Assembly (NCBI GenBank): GCA_947166105.1
Contig: CAMVCZ010000011.1
Span: forward strand, 1-64,000
Direction: 5' to 3'
From: an uncultured Bacteroidales bacterium
Lineage (GTDB): Bacteria > Bacteroidota > Bacteroidia > Bacteroidales > F082
DNA length: 64,000 nucleotides
Of the stretch, positions 52,951-62,661 are shown piece after piece; within the stretch, counting starts at the first letter, position 1; every line of letters starts with the position of its first letter. A program made the position numbers and the translations under genes. The notes under the pieces were generated by a model, which saw only the letters and a program-made list of their open reading frames with translations, searched no databases and was not told where the DNA came from.

Positions 52951-53430
52951 ATGGCAAACGAAGTGGAACAAATTCAACAAATGATTTATGAAAGTTCAAG
53001 GTCGCAAATTGCGACCTTGAACAAGGGACAGGAAAATCTTTCTGGGTCTCAGACAGTTGTGTTAAATACTGGCAGAGGCTCAAACCTGAAGTATCTTCCG
53101 TTTGCATTTACTGAATTAGGTGTGGCTATGTTAAGCAGCGTGTTACATTCAGAAACGGCCATTGACATCAACAGAAAGATTATGAGGGCTTTCGTGGAAT
53201 TGCGTCGATTTGTGGGTATGGTGAGCACGGATTATGTAGAGTTGAAAAAGGAAATTACGGAAGTGAGGAATTACATTGAAGAGATTCTTGCCGACCAAAA
53301 CGACATAAACGAGGAACATAGTGCCCAACTTGAAGCCATTAGTTTGGCTTTGGTTGAATTGCAGAGCAATCATCCGCAGAAAGAACGGCGGCGTATTGGA
53401 TTCAGGCAGTCTGATGGTACGGACCAATAA
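52951..53430 (+). CDS. Shortened ORF6N-domain protein
   Basis: About 159 residues. KYLPFAFTELGVAMLSSVLH and IMRAFVELRRF are the second half of an ORF6N domain, and IEEILADQNDINEEHSAQLE then RRRIGF is the usual C-terminal region. The first ~70 residues of the domain (with the conserved VMLDRDLAELYG-like block) are missing and replaced by a short segment, SRSQIATLNKGQENLSG. It has a promoter and an open frame, so it may be expressed, but the DNA-binding half is compromised. Confidence 0.7.
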   Translation: MANEVEQIQQMIYESSRSQIATLNKGQENLSGSQTVVLNTGRGSNLKYLPFAFTELGVAMLSSVLHSETAIDINRKIMRAFVELRRFVGMVSTDYVELKKEITEVRNYIEEILADQNDINEEHSAQLEAISLALVELQSNHPQKERRRIGFRQSDGTDQ

Positions 53431-53489
53431 AAGGGTCCTTTTTCAATCACCAAAACTTCATTTATGGTTGTATGTATGGAATTAATAAC

Positions 53490-53497
53490 TATTTTTG
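53490..53497 (+). promoter_or_regulatory. Promoter of the FtsX-like permease gene
   Basis: The -7 box TATTTTTG is preceded 19 bases earlier by GTTG (53467-53470), fitting the Bacteroidetes -33/-7 arrangement. The ATG follows at 53527. Confidence 0.6.
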
Positions 53498-53526
53498 CAC
53501 CAAAATCAAGTTAATGTAATTATAAA

Positions 53527-55887
53527 ATGAATAAATTAGTTCTGAAACCAAAACGCAAGCATTTCATTATCAATGTTTTTTGCTTGGTCATTGGCATCAC
53601 TTCCGCTACATTGCTGTTCCAGTGGGTGCTACACGAGTTTTCCTACGACCGTTTTGTCGAGGACGGCGACCGAATTTACCGCTTGGTGTCGGTGGATAAG
53701 GCCACGGGCACAAGATACACCGGTGGAGTCTGCCAATTGCGCTATGACTTGCCTGACGCCGTGCCGCAGGTGGAGGAATGTGTGAGCGTGGTTTCGCACT
53801 ATACCAACCTGAATCCCAACACAGTTAGGGATATGGAACGCAACGAATCCTTTGAGGTGATGGCTTTGACGACCAGCGACAATTTCTTCAAGGTGTTTAC
53901 CTATCCCGTAGTGGAAGGCGAACCGCATCACATTCTTCAGCCCAACGAAGCGGCCATTTCCAAAGAGATGGCGCAAAAACTTTATGACGGTTCGGCCATA
54001 GGGCAACCTTTGGCCTGCTCTTATATGCACATAGAGACCGTTTACACCGTTGCCTTGGTGGTGGATGTGCCTTCCAACACGCATCTACCTTTCGAGGTGG
54101 TGGTACCGATGGATACCCGTCAACTCAATCTTTACCGCAACATCACTGAAAACCAGACGATTTATGTCAAATTAAGGGAAAACGCGCTGTTCAGCAAGAC
54201 GGAGATGAAACGCTTAGCCAACATCCAAACGGAGAAGTACGATAAGCAGCAATGGTTGGAATTCCAGCCTTTGCGCGACATCCACCTGCACACCGATTAC
54301 AACGACCCGGAAAGTGTGGGTAACGGCAATGCTTCCTATGTTTGGATTATCATCTTTGGCATCCTGCTCATCGTGGCGGTCACCATCGTGAATTGTGCCA
54401 CACTCGATGTGTCGTATTCGGTGCAGCAAACCAAAAACAGGGTAGTCAAGCGGGTGTTTGGGGGCAGCGAGTTCAGGATTTTTTCGAGTAACTTATTGGA
54501 GACCCTGCTCATCACCCTTGTGGCGATGGGGCTTTCCTTGTTGGCTGTGTGGGGGTTGCTGCCCGCGTTCCAGTCATGGATAGGCGTGCCCGTGCAGTTG
54601 CGTTTCGACAAATGGCTGCTCTTTTTCTGCCTTGCACTTTTGGTGCTGTTGCCTTTGGCTTCAAGCCTTTTTGGGCAATATTGCCTTCGCAGTGTGGCCT
54701 TCGCCGATGTGCTGAAAGGCAAGATGCGCCACTTGAAAGGCATCCGCATCAGCAATGCGAGTTCGGTGTTTCAGGTGAGCCTCTCTTCGCTTGCTGCCGT
54801 GTTTACGATTGTAATTCTGTTGCAACTCACTTTTATGCGACATTCCGACAAAGGCGTTGATATGTCTAACATTGTGTCACTCAACAGTCTGGTAACGCCC
54901 TGCTACAAAGTTGGACCCATTCGTGACGAACTGATGAAAAACCCCGACATCTACAGCGTCGGCCTTTGTATGGGTGACTTTTCCAAGCCTAATGATTTCA
55001 TCCGTGACGTGGACTGGGAAGGGCGAGAGGAAGGAAACGATGCTGTATTTCAGGTGCTTTATACTGATGGCTATTTCCAAGAGATGGTTGGGATGGAGTT
55101 GTTGGCAGGCGATTATTTGAGCAAGGACTTGAATTTGGATGATTATTTTGAGGGCAAGTACGAAGGGAATGGGCAATATGTGGTCAATGAGGCGGCGGTC
55201 AAGGCGATGGGCTGGAGCGCTGAGGAAGCCATCGGCAAGAATTTGACGCTGACAGTGACATCGGGGAGAATCGTGGGCGTGGTGAAGGATTTCAATTTCT
55301 CCGATATGCGCAATGCCGTTTCACCACTTATCATGGAATATGCACCTGAGGCACAGCCGAATATCGTGGTGAAAATCGCGCCCGAAAATAGACAAAAGAC
55401 CTTGGCCTACATTCAAGAAGTGGTGCGTCCGTTCAATTATACGAATGTCTTTTCCTATTCGTTTTTGGGCGAGAAGGAACTTTACCGCGAGGAGCGGCAG
55501 GTCGGGCACCTGTCGCTGCTGTATTTCCTTGCGGCGATGCTGTTGGCCTTGTTCGGCTTTTTTGGTGTGGTTTCCTATCATCTTCATCAGGAAGAAACCA
55601 ATATGGCGGTGCGTAAGGTGTATGGCGCCACCAACCGCGAAGTGATGGGGCATTACCTGAAAACCAAGTTGAGATTGTATGTCTTGCCGATTCTTGTGGC
55701 CACTGCCGTTTCGGTGTATTTCTCGCTGAACTGGCTGCAAAACTTCGCCTATCATTTGTCTGTTCCCCTTGTCTTGACGGTGGCTTTGGTGTCCGTTTTT
55801 GCTGTATTCCTATTGCTTTCCTTGATCACTTCGGGCGTGGTGCAGGCGGTTTGCAGCCGGAAGATTACGGATGTCTTGCAGAAATGA
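53527..55887 (+). CDS. FtsX/MacB-like ABC transporter permease
   Basis: 786 residues with an N-terminal membrane helix (about 16-34), a large periplasmic MacB_PCD region, a membrane block around 280-400, a second periplasmic domain and a C-terminal FtsX block (about 660-775) with the typical VRKVYGATNREVMGHYLK. This double-FtsX form is common in Bacteroidetes, where such permeases export or sense peptides or lipoproteins. No ABC ATPase gene is adjacent, so the partner must be encoded elsewhere. Confidence 0.85.
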   Translation: MNKLVLKPKRKHFIINVFCLVIGITSATLLFQWVLHEFSYDRFVEDGDRIYRLVSVDKATGTRYTGGVCQLRYDLPDAVPQVEECVSVVSHYTNLNPNTVRDMERNESFEVMALTTSDNFFKVFTYPVVEGEPHHILQPNEAAISKEMAQKLYDGSAIGQPLACSYMHIETVYTVALVVDVPSNTHLPFEVVVPMDTRQLNLYRNITENQTIYVKLRENALFSKTEMKRLANIQTEKYDKQQWLEFQPLRDIHLHTDYNDPESVGNGNASYVWIIIFGILLIVAVTIVNCATLDVSYSVQQTKNRVVKRVFGGSEFRIFSSNLLETLLITLVAMGLSLLAVWGLLPAFQSWIGVPVQLRFDKWLLFFCLALLVLLPLASSLFGQYCLRSVAFADVLKGKMRHLKGIRISNASSVFQVSLSSLAAVFTIVILLQLTFMRHSDKGVDMSNIVSLNSLVTPCYKVGPIRDELMKNPDIYSVGLCMGDFSKPNDFIRDVDWEGREEGNDAVFQVLYTDGYFQEMVGMELLAGDYLSKDLNLDDYFEGKYEGNGQYVVNEAAVKAMGWSAEEAIGKNLTLTVTSGRIVGVVKDFNFSDMRNAVSPLIMEYAPEAQPNIVVKIAPENRQKTLAYIQEVVRPFNYTNVFSYSFLGEKELYREERQVGHLSLLYFLAAMLLALFGFFGVVSYHLHQEETNMAVRKVYGATNREVMGHYLKTKLRLYVLPILVATAVSVYFSLNWLQNFAYHLSVPLVLTVALVSVFAVFLLLSLITSGVVQAVCSRKITDVLQK

Positions 55888-55924
55888 AAATGCAAGGCTC
55901 TCTTGCCATATTGTGGAAAAAGTG

Positions 55925-55932
55925 TAATTTTG
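55925..55932 (+). promoter_or_regulatory. -7 box TAATTTTG of the toxin-antitoxin-ligase operon
   Basis: It matches TAnnTTTG, 28 bases before the antitoxin ATG at 55960, and supports that start. Confidence 0.5.
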
Positions 55933-55959
55933 CAGTCACAAAACATAAAAAGAAAAGCT

Positions 55960-56199
55960 ATGAATGCAATTTCGATGAACAATTTGTGGAACTACCTGCA
56001 AGGGCTTTCCTTGTCGGCAAGCAACCAACGATGGTTGGCTGAGAGATTGTTGGAAAACGCAGAAAAAATTGATGACGAATGTGTTATGACTGACGAAGAA
56101 ATCAGGGCTGGCATTGCCGTGTCTTTCCAGCAGTTGAAGGAAGTAAGGGAAGGCAAACGCACGACAAGAAAAGTGGAGGAACTGCTGAATGAGCTTTGA
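55960..56199 (+). CDS. Small antitoxin-like protein
   Basis: 79 residues, helical and acidic, opening MNAISMNNLWNYLQGLS and ending VEELLNEL. It sits just before a RelE-type toxin gene with an 11-base overlap, the usual antitoxin-toxin layout. The family resembles small antitoxins of Bacteroidetes RelE-type pairs; no DNA-binding motif is obvious. Confidence 0.75.
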   Translation: MNAISMNNLWNYLQGLSLSASNQRWLAERLLENAEKIDDECVMTDEEIRAGIAVSFQQLKEVREGKRTTRKVEELLNEL

Positions 56200-56536
56200 A
56201 ATCAGGACCATCGAGAACTTTGACCGTCAGGCAAAGAAGTTGGCCAAGCATTACCATTCATTTAATGATGATTTTGAGGATTTCCTTAAGGAACTTAAAG
56301 CAAATCCGCTGATTGGTGACGATTTAGGTGACGGAATCAGAAAAGTGAGGATGGCGATTGCTTCCAAAGGGAAAGGCAAGCGCGGTGGAGCGAGGGTGAT
56401 AACTTCTACTGCCAACCTTATTGTTGAATTGAAAGAGGGAGAAGTTGTGTTGCTGTCGATTTATGACAAGTCGATACAAAGCACGATTTCTGAAAAGGAA
56501 ATCAAATTGTTGAAAAAGAAATATTTAAAACAATAA
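56189..56536 (+). CDS. RelE/ParE-type toxin
   Basis: 115 residues: IRTIENFDRQAKKLAKHYHS, LIGDDLGDGIRKVRMAIASKG then GARVITSTANLIVELK and VVLLSIYDKS, the pattern of RelE-type RNases of the type II toxin group. It overlaps its antitoxin by 11 bases and is followed after 4 bases by an RNA ligase gene, so damage and repair enzymes would be made from one transcript. Confidence 0.85.
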   Translation: MSFEIRTIENFDRQAKKLAKHYHSFNDDFEDFLKELKANPLIGDDLGDGIRKVRMAIASKGKGKRGGARVITSTANLIVELKEGEVVLLSIYDKSIQSTISEKEIKLLKKKYLKQ

Positions 56537-56540
56537 AAGA

Positions 56541-58145
56541 ATGGGAGAAAACAAAACAGAAAAACGCCTCTTCACTGCAAGTGAATATATGAAAGAGGAA
56601 TATTGCGCAAAGATTGTGCGCATCGGCGAGATGAAACCCATCGAAGGCTCTGACTTCCTCGTGCAGACCTTTGTGGACGGCTTCAGCATCGTGGTCTCGA
56701 AAGGACAGTTCACGGTGGGCGAGCCTGTGATTTATTGCATGAACGAAACCGCGCTCAACAAGGAGTTTTTGGCCGCCAACAACCAGTTTGAACTCGGCCT
56801 TGCCGAACTCAACGCCAACGCTGCCGAGGTGCTCAAACTGAAGGAGGAAGGCAACATAGACGAGGCCAAGAAACTCGTGGGCTTCTTCAACAAGCACGGG
56901 CGCGTCAAGCTCATCAAACTGCGCGGCTGCCCGTCGTACGGCTGTATATTCAAGAAGGAGTCGCTTGTGCGCTGGAAGAAGAAATTGGCCGACGAAGACC
57001 TCGAAAGCTATTTCACCACCGACGAGAACGGCATCGAACACCCGTTTTCGTTCGACACGATTGCGGGCGAACTGTTCGCCGAGGCCTACGTCCCGCCCAT
57101 CCAGTTTCCGAAAACCAAGCGCGAACTGCGTCGCGACCGTGGCATCAAACGCTTCAAGCGCATCATTCCGGGTGAGTTTTTGCTGCACTACGACACCGCG
57201 CAACTGCAAAGCAGCCTCTGGCGTTTCGAACCGTCGACGAAAGTCACCATCAGCGTCAAGATGCACGGAACCAGCGTAATCATCGGCAACGTTCTTACAC
57301 GAATCCCCAAGCCGATGACTTCAGCCGAACAGTGGTTCAACAAAAAGGTGAAGAAGGAAATCAAGCATTTGGGCAAGCAGAAAGTGAACCCTTATTGGGG
57401 CAAAACGAAACAAGAAAAGCAGTCGAAGGCGTTGAATGAAAAGAAAATAGAAGATTTCAAAATCGACTACGGCCCAGTGTTTTCGTCGCGCACGGTCATC
57501 AAGAACCAGTACGACTCGAAATACGGCGGGCTGACGGCGGGCTTTTATGGCCAGGACATCTGGACGGAGTACGGCAACCTGATTTTCAAGTATTTGGACA
57601 AAGGCATGACGCTCTACGGCGAAATTTGCGGCTACCTCACCCAGTCGGACAGCATGATTCAGGGCGGCTACGACTACCGCTGCGACCACGGTCAGAATTT
57701 CCTCATGCCTTACCGCATCACCGTGAAGCCCGAAAACGGCAAGAAAGAGGAATGGAACGTGCAGCAGGTCCACGATTGGACGGTGAAAATGATGAACGAG
57801 CATCCCGAAATCGCCAATCGCCTGAAACCCATACCGATACTCTATCACGGCACGGTGGCCAACCTTTATCCCGACCTGCCCGAAGGCAGCGAATGGGGCA
57901 TGGCTTTCCTTGAGCATCTGCAAAACGACACGGAGCGTTTCGGCATGGAGAAAAACGAGCCGTTCTGCAAGAACAAGGTGCCACGCGAGGGCGTTTGCAT
58001 CCGCATCGACGACGACCCCGTGGCCGAGTGCTTCAAGTTGAAGACCTTCGCCTTCCTGAAGAAGGAACAGGGCGAAATCGACGCGGGCACGGTCAATATC
58101 GAGATGCAGGACGCTTACGCGAACATTGCGGGCGACGCAAATTGA
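56541..58145 (+). CDS. RNA ligase of the nucleotidyltransferase superfamily
   Basis: 534 residues. An N-terminal OB-like region (about 20-70) precedes the nucleotidyltransferase domain: motif I KMHGTS with nucleophile Lys240, motif III-like LYGEICGY (about 365), motif IV GVCIRID (about 491) and motif V CFKLKTFAFL (about 501). This order resembles the Deinococcus DraRnl/Rnl5 group, which seals 3'-OH and 5'-phosphate ends. It is 4 bases downstream of a RelE-like toxin in one operon. A DNA ligase role is less likely given motif I and the N-terminal OB domain. Confidence 0.8.
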   Translation: MGENKTEKRLFTASEYMKEEYCAKIVRIGEMKPIEGSDFLVQTFVDGFSIVVSKGQFTVGEPVIYCMNETALNKEFLAANNQFELGLAELNANAAEVLKLKEEGNIDEAKKLVGFFNKHGRVKLIKLRGCPSYGCIFKKESLVRWKKKLADEDLESYFTTDENGIEHPFSFDTIAGELFAEAYVPPIQFPKTKRELRRDRGIKRFKRIIPGEFLLHYDTAQLQSSLWRFEPSTKVTISVKMHGTSVIIGNVLTRIPKPMTSAEQWFNKKVKKEIKHLGKQKVNPYWGKTKQEKQSKALNEKKIEDFKIDYGPVFSSRTVIKNQYDSKYGGLTAGFYGQDIWTEYGNLIFKYLDKGMTLYGEICGYLTQSDSMIQGGYDYRCDHGQNFLMPYRITVKPENGKKEEWNVQQVHDWTVKMMNEHPEIANRLKPIPILYHGTVANLYPDLPEGSEWGMAFLEHLQNDTERFGMEKNEPFCKNKVPREGVCIRIDDDPVAECFKLKTFAFLKKEQGEIDAGTVNIEMQDAYANIAGDAN

Positions 58146-58195
58146 GTTTTTGTTCGAGTTGCTTGAAAATCCAAGCGACGAAACCTAATGTTTTG

Positions 58196-58203
58196 TATTT
58201 TTG
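58196..58203 (+). promoter_or_regulatory. -7 box TATTTTTG of the TonB receptor operon
   Basis: It matches TAnnTTTG, 24 bases before the ATG at 58220, and decides that start; the frame extends upstream without homology. Confidence 0.6.
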
Positions 58204-58219
58204 CACAAATTTTTTCACG

Positions 58220-60565
58220 ATGCAAAAAAGAATGTTATTATCTTTTGTTTTCCTTTTAGGGTTGATAACCAATGTTTTAGCCCAAAGTAAAGGTGTGATT
58301 TCGGGAACAGTTCGCGACGAGGATTCAGGCGAAACCTTGATTGGCGTTTCCATTTATGAGGAGAAACTGCAATTGGGCACCACGACCGACGAGAAAGGTC
58401 GCTACGAACTGGAATTGCCTTTCGGCGAACATACGCTGCGCGTTTCATACGTCGGCTATAGCACCATCAACAAGAGGGTGAATATCGGGAACAAGCCGGT
58501 TTCGCTCAACTTGAAGTTGGAGTCGGAGCAGAAAAAACTCTCCGAAGTGGAGGTAACCAGCGAGCGCAAGGACCGCAATGTGACCGCAATGGCGATGAGC
58601 GTGCAAACCTTGGACATGATTACCATCAAGAAGATTCCCGCACTGATGGGCGAGGTGGACGTCATTAAGAGCATTACGCTGCTGCCGGGTGTGCAGTCGG
58701 CTTCGGAAGGTTCGTCGGGATTTAGCGTGCGCGGCGGCGCCACCGACCAGAACCTCATCCTTTTGGATGGTGCCCCCATTTACAACGCCTCCCATTTCCT
58801 TGGGTTCTTCTCCGTGTTCAACAACGATGCGGTGAAGGATGCCACGCTTTACAAAGGTGATATTCCCGCCAATTTCGGTGGTCGTCTTTCCTCCGTTCTT
58901 GATGTGGCGGTGAAAGACGACATGCCCAAACGTTTTTCCTTGCAAGGTGGCATCGGATTGGTTACGAGCCGATTAATGCTCGAAACCCCGCTTTTCGACC
59001 ATAAGACTTCAGTGATGTTGGCAGGGCGCAGGACATACGCAGGCCTCGTTTTGCCTTTCCTCGGCGAAGACCTGAACAAGTCGAGAATCAACTTCTACGA
59101 TATCAATGCCAAGGTGACCCAGTCGTTGGGCAAGAACGACCGCTTGTTCCTTTCGTTCTACAACGGTCATGATGAGTTCAACATGCAGCAAATGATTGGC
59201 TTGGGCTACGGAAACTCGAGCGCTACTTTGCGCTGGAGCCATATTTTTTCCGACAGGTTGACTTCAAACCTTTCGCTGATTGGCTCGCGCTACCGTTATA
59301 GTATCGACGTGAACTACAGCCCTTACGATTTTGGCATCAAGGCGGGAACCGACGCAGCATCCTTGAATTATGATTTTGCTATGCACTGGAACGACAAACA
59401 TGTGTCGAAGTTTGGCCTGACGACGGGCATCCAGTCCTATCTGCAAGGCGAGATCGATGACCGAGGAGGGGCTTTGTCGCAATACCTTCAGATTGACCAA
59501 TCGACTTCGGTGGCACGCAAAGGTTTGGAACACGCCTTGTATTTCACACACGATTACTCACCTACACCCCGCCTGACTTTCCGTGCTGGCTTGAGGCTGT
59601 CGTGCTTCCAGAATATCGGCGAGGAGGATTTTTATCTGTTAGACGATGTGATGTATGTGGTGACCGACACCCTCCACTATGGAAAGGGCGAGGTTTTCAA
59701 CACCATGATTAATCCTGAGCCTCGTGTGGCGGCCAAATTCCAATTGGACGAACATTCATCGGTCAAGGCATCGTATTCGCGCACGGTGCAATATGCTCAA
59801 ATCGCTTCGTCGGCCACGGGCGGCCTGCCTTTCGACGTGTGGTTCCCGACCAGTCCCAATGTGAAACCGCAGAAATGCGACCAGTTTGCTCTCGGCTATT
59901 TCCGCAATTTCGGCAACGATGCCATTGAAACTTCCGTGGAGGTGTATTACAAGAACATGCAGAATGTCATCGACTTCAAGGACAATGCCATAACCTTCGG
60001 CTACCTCCTGATTGACGGGCAGTTGCGTGTCGGCAAAGGTCGTTCCTACGGGGCGGAATTCCTCATCAGGAAGAATGTGGGCAAGTTCACGGGATGGATT
60101 TCCTACACCTATGCGCGCTCGTTCCGCACCATCAAAGGCATCAGCTACGGGCGGGAATACCGCTCGCCTTACGACCGCCCGCACAATATCGTCATTGTGG
60201 GCAGCTATGAAGTGTCGCCGCGTATCACTTTGGCAGCTAACTGGATTTACAACACGGGCCAGCCTGTGACTTTCCCCTACGGGCAATACACCCTCAACGG
60301 CGTGACATACGCGGTCTACAACGGCAAGCGCAATGAGAGCCGCTATCCCGACTATCATCGCCTCGATTTGTCGTTCACCTGCAAGTTGGGCAAGTTGGAA
60401 AACCGTCGTTGGCAGCACGAACTGAATGTTTCGGTCTACAATGCCTACGCCCGCCACAACACTTGGGCCATCACTTTCGACCAAGGAAAGAACGGCAGCA
60501 TCATAACCAAGAACATGTATCTGTTTTCGGCAGTGCCTTCCATCTCTTACAACTTTAAATACTGA
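58220..60565 (+). CDS. TonB-dependent outer-membrane receptor
   Basis: 781 residues. A signal peptide (1-20, ending VLAQ) is followed by a carboxypeptidase-regulatory-like beta domain (VISGTVRDEDSGETLIGVS), then a plug domain (LPGVQSASEGSSGFSVRGG, NLILLDGAPIYN) and a 22-strand barrel ending in an aromatic residue (SYNFKY). It takes up a TonB-dependent ligand not deducible from sequence. Two DUF4249 lipoproteins follow in the same direction, a pairing common in Bacteroidetes. Confidence 0.9.
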   Translation: MQKRMLLSFVFLLGLITNVLAQSKGVISGTVRDEDSGETLIGVSIYEEKLQLGTTTDEKGRYELELPFGEHTLRVSYVGYSTINKRVNIGNKPVSLNLKLESEQKKLSEVEVTSERKDRNVTAMAMSVQTLDMITIKKIPALMGEVDVIKSITLLPGVQSASEGSSGFSVRGGATDQNLILLDGAPIYNASHFLGFFSVFNNDAVKDATLYKGDIPANFGGRLSSVLDVAVKDDMPKRFSLQGGIGLVTSRLMLETPLFDHKTSVMLAGRRTYAGLVLPFLGEDLNKSRINFYDINAKVTQSLGKNDRLFLSFYNGHDEFNMQQMIGLGYGNSSATLRWSHIFSDRLTSNLSLIGSRYRYSIDVNYSPYDFGIKAGTDAASLNYDFAMHWNDKHVSKFGLTTGIQSYLQGEIDDRGGALSQYLQIDQSTSVARKGLEHALYFTHDYSPTPRLTFRAGLRLSCFQNIGEEDFYLLDDVMYVVTDTLHYGKGEVFNTMINPEPRVAAKFQLDEHSSVKASYSRTVQYAQIASSATGGLPFDVWFPTSPNVKPQKCDQFALGYFRNFGNDAIETSVEVYYKNMQNVIDFKDNAITFGYLLIDGQLRVGKGRSYGAEFLIRKNVGKFTGWISYTYARSFRTIKGISYGREYRSPYDRPHNIVIVGSYEVSPRITLAANWIYNTGQPVTFPYGQYTLNGVTYAVYNGKRNESRYPDYHRLDLSFTCKLGKLENRRWQHELNVSVYNAYARHNTWAITFDQGKNGSIITKNMYLFSAVPSISYNFKY

Positions 60566-60570
60566 ATACG

Positions 60571-61473
60571 ATGAAGGATTTGAACAAGTTGTTGGTTTTC
60601 ATTGTTTTCTTGGGTCTTGCATCATGCACCGAGGATATTGTGATTGACATTGAGGAAGGCGAACCCATGATAGGGGTGGAGGCTTCGTTTACCGACGAGC
60701 TGAAGCATCACGAGGCCATTTTGAGCTATACTTCAGAGTTTTACGGTAAGGAGGAGATTAAAATGGTTGAAGGCGCGACGGTTTATGTGACGGATATTGA
60801 AGGTAATGATACAATATATTATTATGAGGACCCCGAGCAAAAAGGCCATTACTTCACCGAGCTTGTTGCCGGAAAGAAGAATACGATGTATCGGCTTTGT
60901 GTCGAGGTGCCCGAACCCGATGGCACGGTGCAGCGGCTTTTTGCCGAAAGCTTGATGCCCGACAATGTGGAGCACATCGACAGCCTTGTCATCAAGCATT
61001 TCAACGGAGAAAACGACTCGCTTCCGTCTACGTTTTTCTTGGACACCATCGAGTGGCTGTATCCCTATTTCCAAAGCCTTCCCGACCCCAACATCACCTA
61101 CATGCCGATGATTTCCCTCAACGACTCGCTGCTTTCCGACACGCTCACGCAGCGCATGGTGATTCCCGTGGGCGGCTATGCGGGCTACTACATCAATGGC
61201 CCTGAGATGCAAGCGGAGAACAAGGAGATTCCGATAGGCTTTTTCCTGAGGAAGAACTTGCAGAAGGGAGATGTTGTGCGTGCCGATTTGTACAGCATTT
61301 CGCAGGATTATCTATTTTACGTCTATAGCCTCCTGATTTCCACGGGCAGCAATCCCATGTTGGGCGCTCCGGCTAATGTGATTACCAATGTTCAGCCAGC
61401 GGGGGAAGGTGTTGGGTGGTTTTTCACGGCTTCGGTTGTCAGTGCTGAGACAGTTTTTGAGGACAAATACTGA
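60571..61473 (+). CDS. DUF4249 lipoprotein (1)
   Basis: 300 residues with lipobox LASC (Cys19) and the DUF4249 pattern: an immunoglobulin-like N-terminal part and the AGYYINGPEM block before the C-terminal strands (NPMLGAPANVITNV). The gene starts 5 bases after the receptor and is part of its operon, so it likely forms a surface lid or accessory to that receptor. Confidence 0.85.
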   Translation: MKDLNKLLVFIVFLGLASCTEDIVIDIEEGEPMIGVEASFTDELKHHEAILSYTSEFYGKEEIKMVEGATVYVTDIEGNDTIYYYEDPEQKGHYFTELVAGKKNTMYRLCVEVPEPDGTVQRLFAESLMPDNVEHIDSLVIKHFNGENDSLPSTFFLDTIEWLYPYFQSLPDPNITYMPMISLNDSLLSDTLTQRMVIPVGGYAGYYINGPEMQAENKEIPIGFFLRKNLQKGDVVRADLYSISQDYLFYVYSLLISTGSNPMLGAPANVITNVQPAGEGVGWFFTASVVSAETVFEDKY

Positions 61474-61481
61474 GTTTCAAT

Positions 61482-62399
61482 ATGAAAATGACAAGGATAA
61501 TATTATATAGGTGTCTGTCTTGCCTGTGCTTGCTGTCCGTATGGTCGTGTACCGAAAAGATCACGATGGACTTGCCCCAAGGCAGAAAAGTTCCAGTGGT
61601 GGAAGGCAGTATCACCAACGAGTATAAACGTCACGAAATCATAATGAGTTATTCTTCAGAGGTGTATTCCGAAGAGCGTGAGATGATTCCGGGTGCGGAG
61701 ATATACTTGGTTGGTGGCGGCGACACCATTTATTATTACGAGCAACCCGACAAGCCAGGCCATTACCTGACCGATTCGGTGGCAGGCAGAAAACGCCGCC
61801 GCTATCATTTGGAAATCAAGGTTGAGGAGAACACTTTGTTTGACTGGCCGCTGAAGATGAACGCGGAAGTGCGCATGTCAAACAATGCCACTCGCATTGA
61901 TTCCGTAGGCTTGCATCCTCTGTTGAACGAGGAGGGCATTCCTTTTGTCGACGAAAAGGCTGCGGTATGCGTTTGCCCCTATTTCCAGACACTTTCCGAC
62001 ACTTCCATTGTCTACAATGTGGAACTCTATTTGAACGGCAAACTTTTTAAGAACAGGCCGTCGAAGCTGTTCAACCTGTTTTCGATGCGTGGATATGCGG
62101 GCTATTATTTCAATGGCGAGGAAATGTTGAGCAACAACACGGAGGTTCCGGTAGGAATAATGAACAAGTCGTATTTGCACGAAGGCGATGTGGTGAAGGT
62201 GAAACTCTACAGCATTTCGAAAGACTACCGTTATTTCCTTTTGGCCCAGAAATTGGCCATTGGCGTCAATCCCGTTATGGGCGCTTTCCCCGCCATGTAT
62301 TCCAACATCTTCTCGAATTGCGACGCTATGGGTTGGTTCAATGCCACGGCGGTCATTGAGGGCGAAGGGGTTTACCATGAGAGCATTTTTGTGGAATAG
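61482..62399 (+). CDS. DUF4249 lipoprotein (2)
   Basis: 305 residues with lipobox SVWSC (Cys23). It is a paralogue of the preceding protein (shared EGSITNEYKRHEIIMSYSSE-type opening, GYAGYYFNGEEM and NPVMGAFPAMYSNI blocks), so the pair arose by tandem duplication. It starts 8 bases after the first. Confidence 0.85.
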   Translation: MKMTRIILYRCLSCLCLLSVWSCTEKITMDLPQGRKVPVVEGSITNEYKRHEIIMSYSSEVYSEEREMIPGAEIYLVGGGDTIYYYEQPDKPGHYLTDSVAGRKRRRYHLEIKVEENTLFDWPLKMNAEVRMSNNATRIDSVGLHPLLNEEGIPFVDEKAAVCVCPYFQTLSDTSIVYNVELYLNGKLFKNRPSKLFNLFSMRGYAGYYFNGEEMLSNNTEVPVGIMNKSYLHEGDVVKVKLYSISKDYRYFLLAQKLAIGVNPVMGAFPAMYSNIFSNCDAMGWFNATAVIEGEGVYHESIFVE

Positions 62400-62661
62400 G
62401 GGGCGTTTGCACGAATGGCCTTTTTCTCAACACGAATGGCCATTGAATTGAATCACGAAATCGCAGATTCAACGGAGTTAATTGATTCATAAATTGAAAT
62501 TCTTGATTTTTCTTGGAAATTCGTATTGACCAACAAGATTTTTCCGTTATTTTGCAGCCTTAAATGGAAAATTAGTGGAAAAACAGTGTAAAACATTGAT
62601 TATCAAGCAATTAGTTGGTGGGGGGGGTAAATCTCCTTTCCAAACTTTTGCATATCCTCTA
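62400..62661. other. Intergenic leader region
   Basis: It holds two copies of CACGAATGGCC (62410 and 62440 region), a run of eight G residues near 62623-62630, and a -7-like TTATTTTG around 62547-62554 that would drive the next genes. No frame is convincing. Confidence 0.4.

Noticed and set aside
56502..57266. 254-codon minus-strand frame opposite the RNA ligase
   Set aside because: It is antisense to a gene with clear ligase motifs, and has no start signals.
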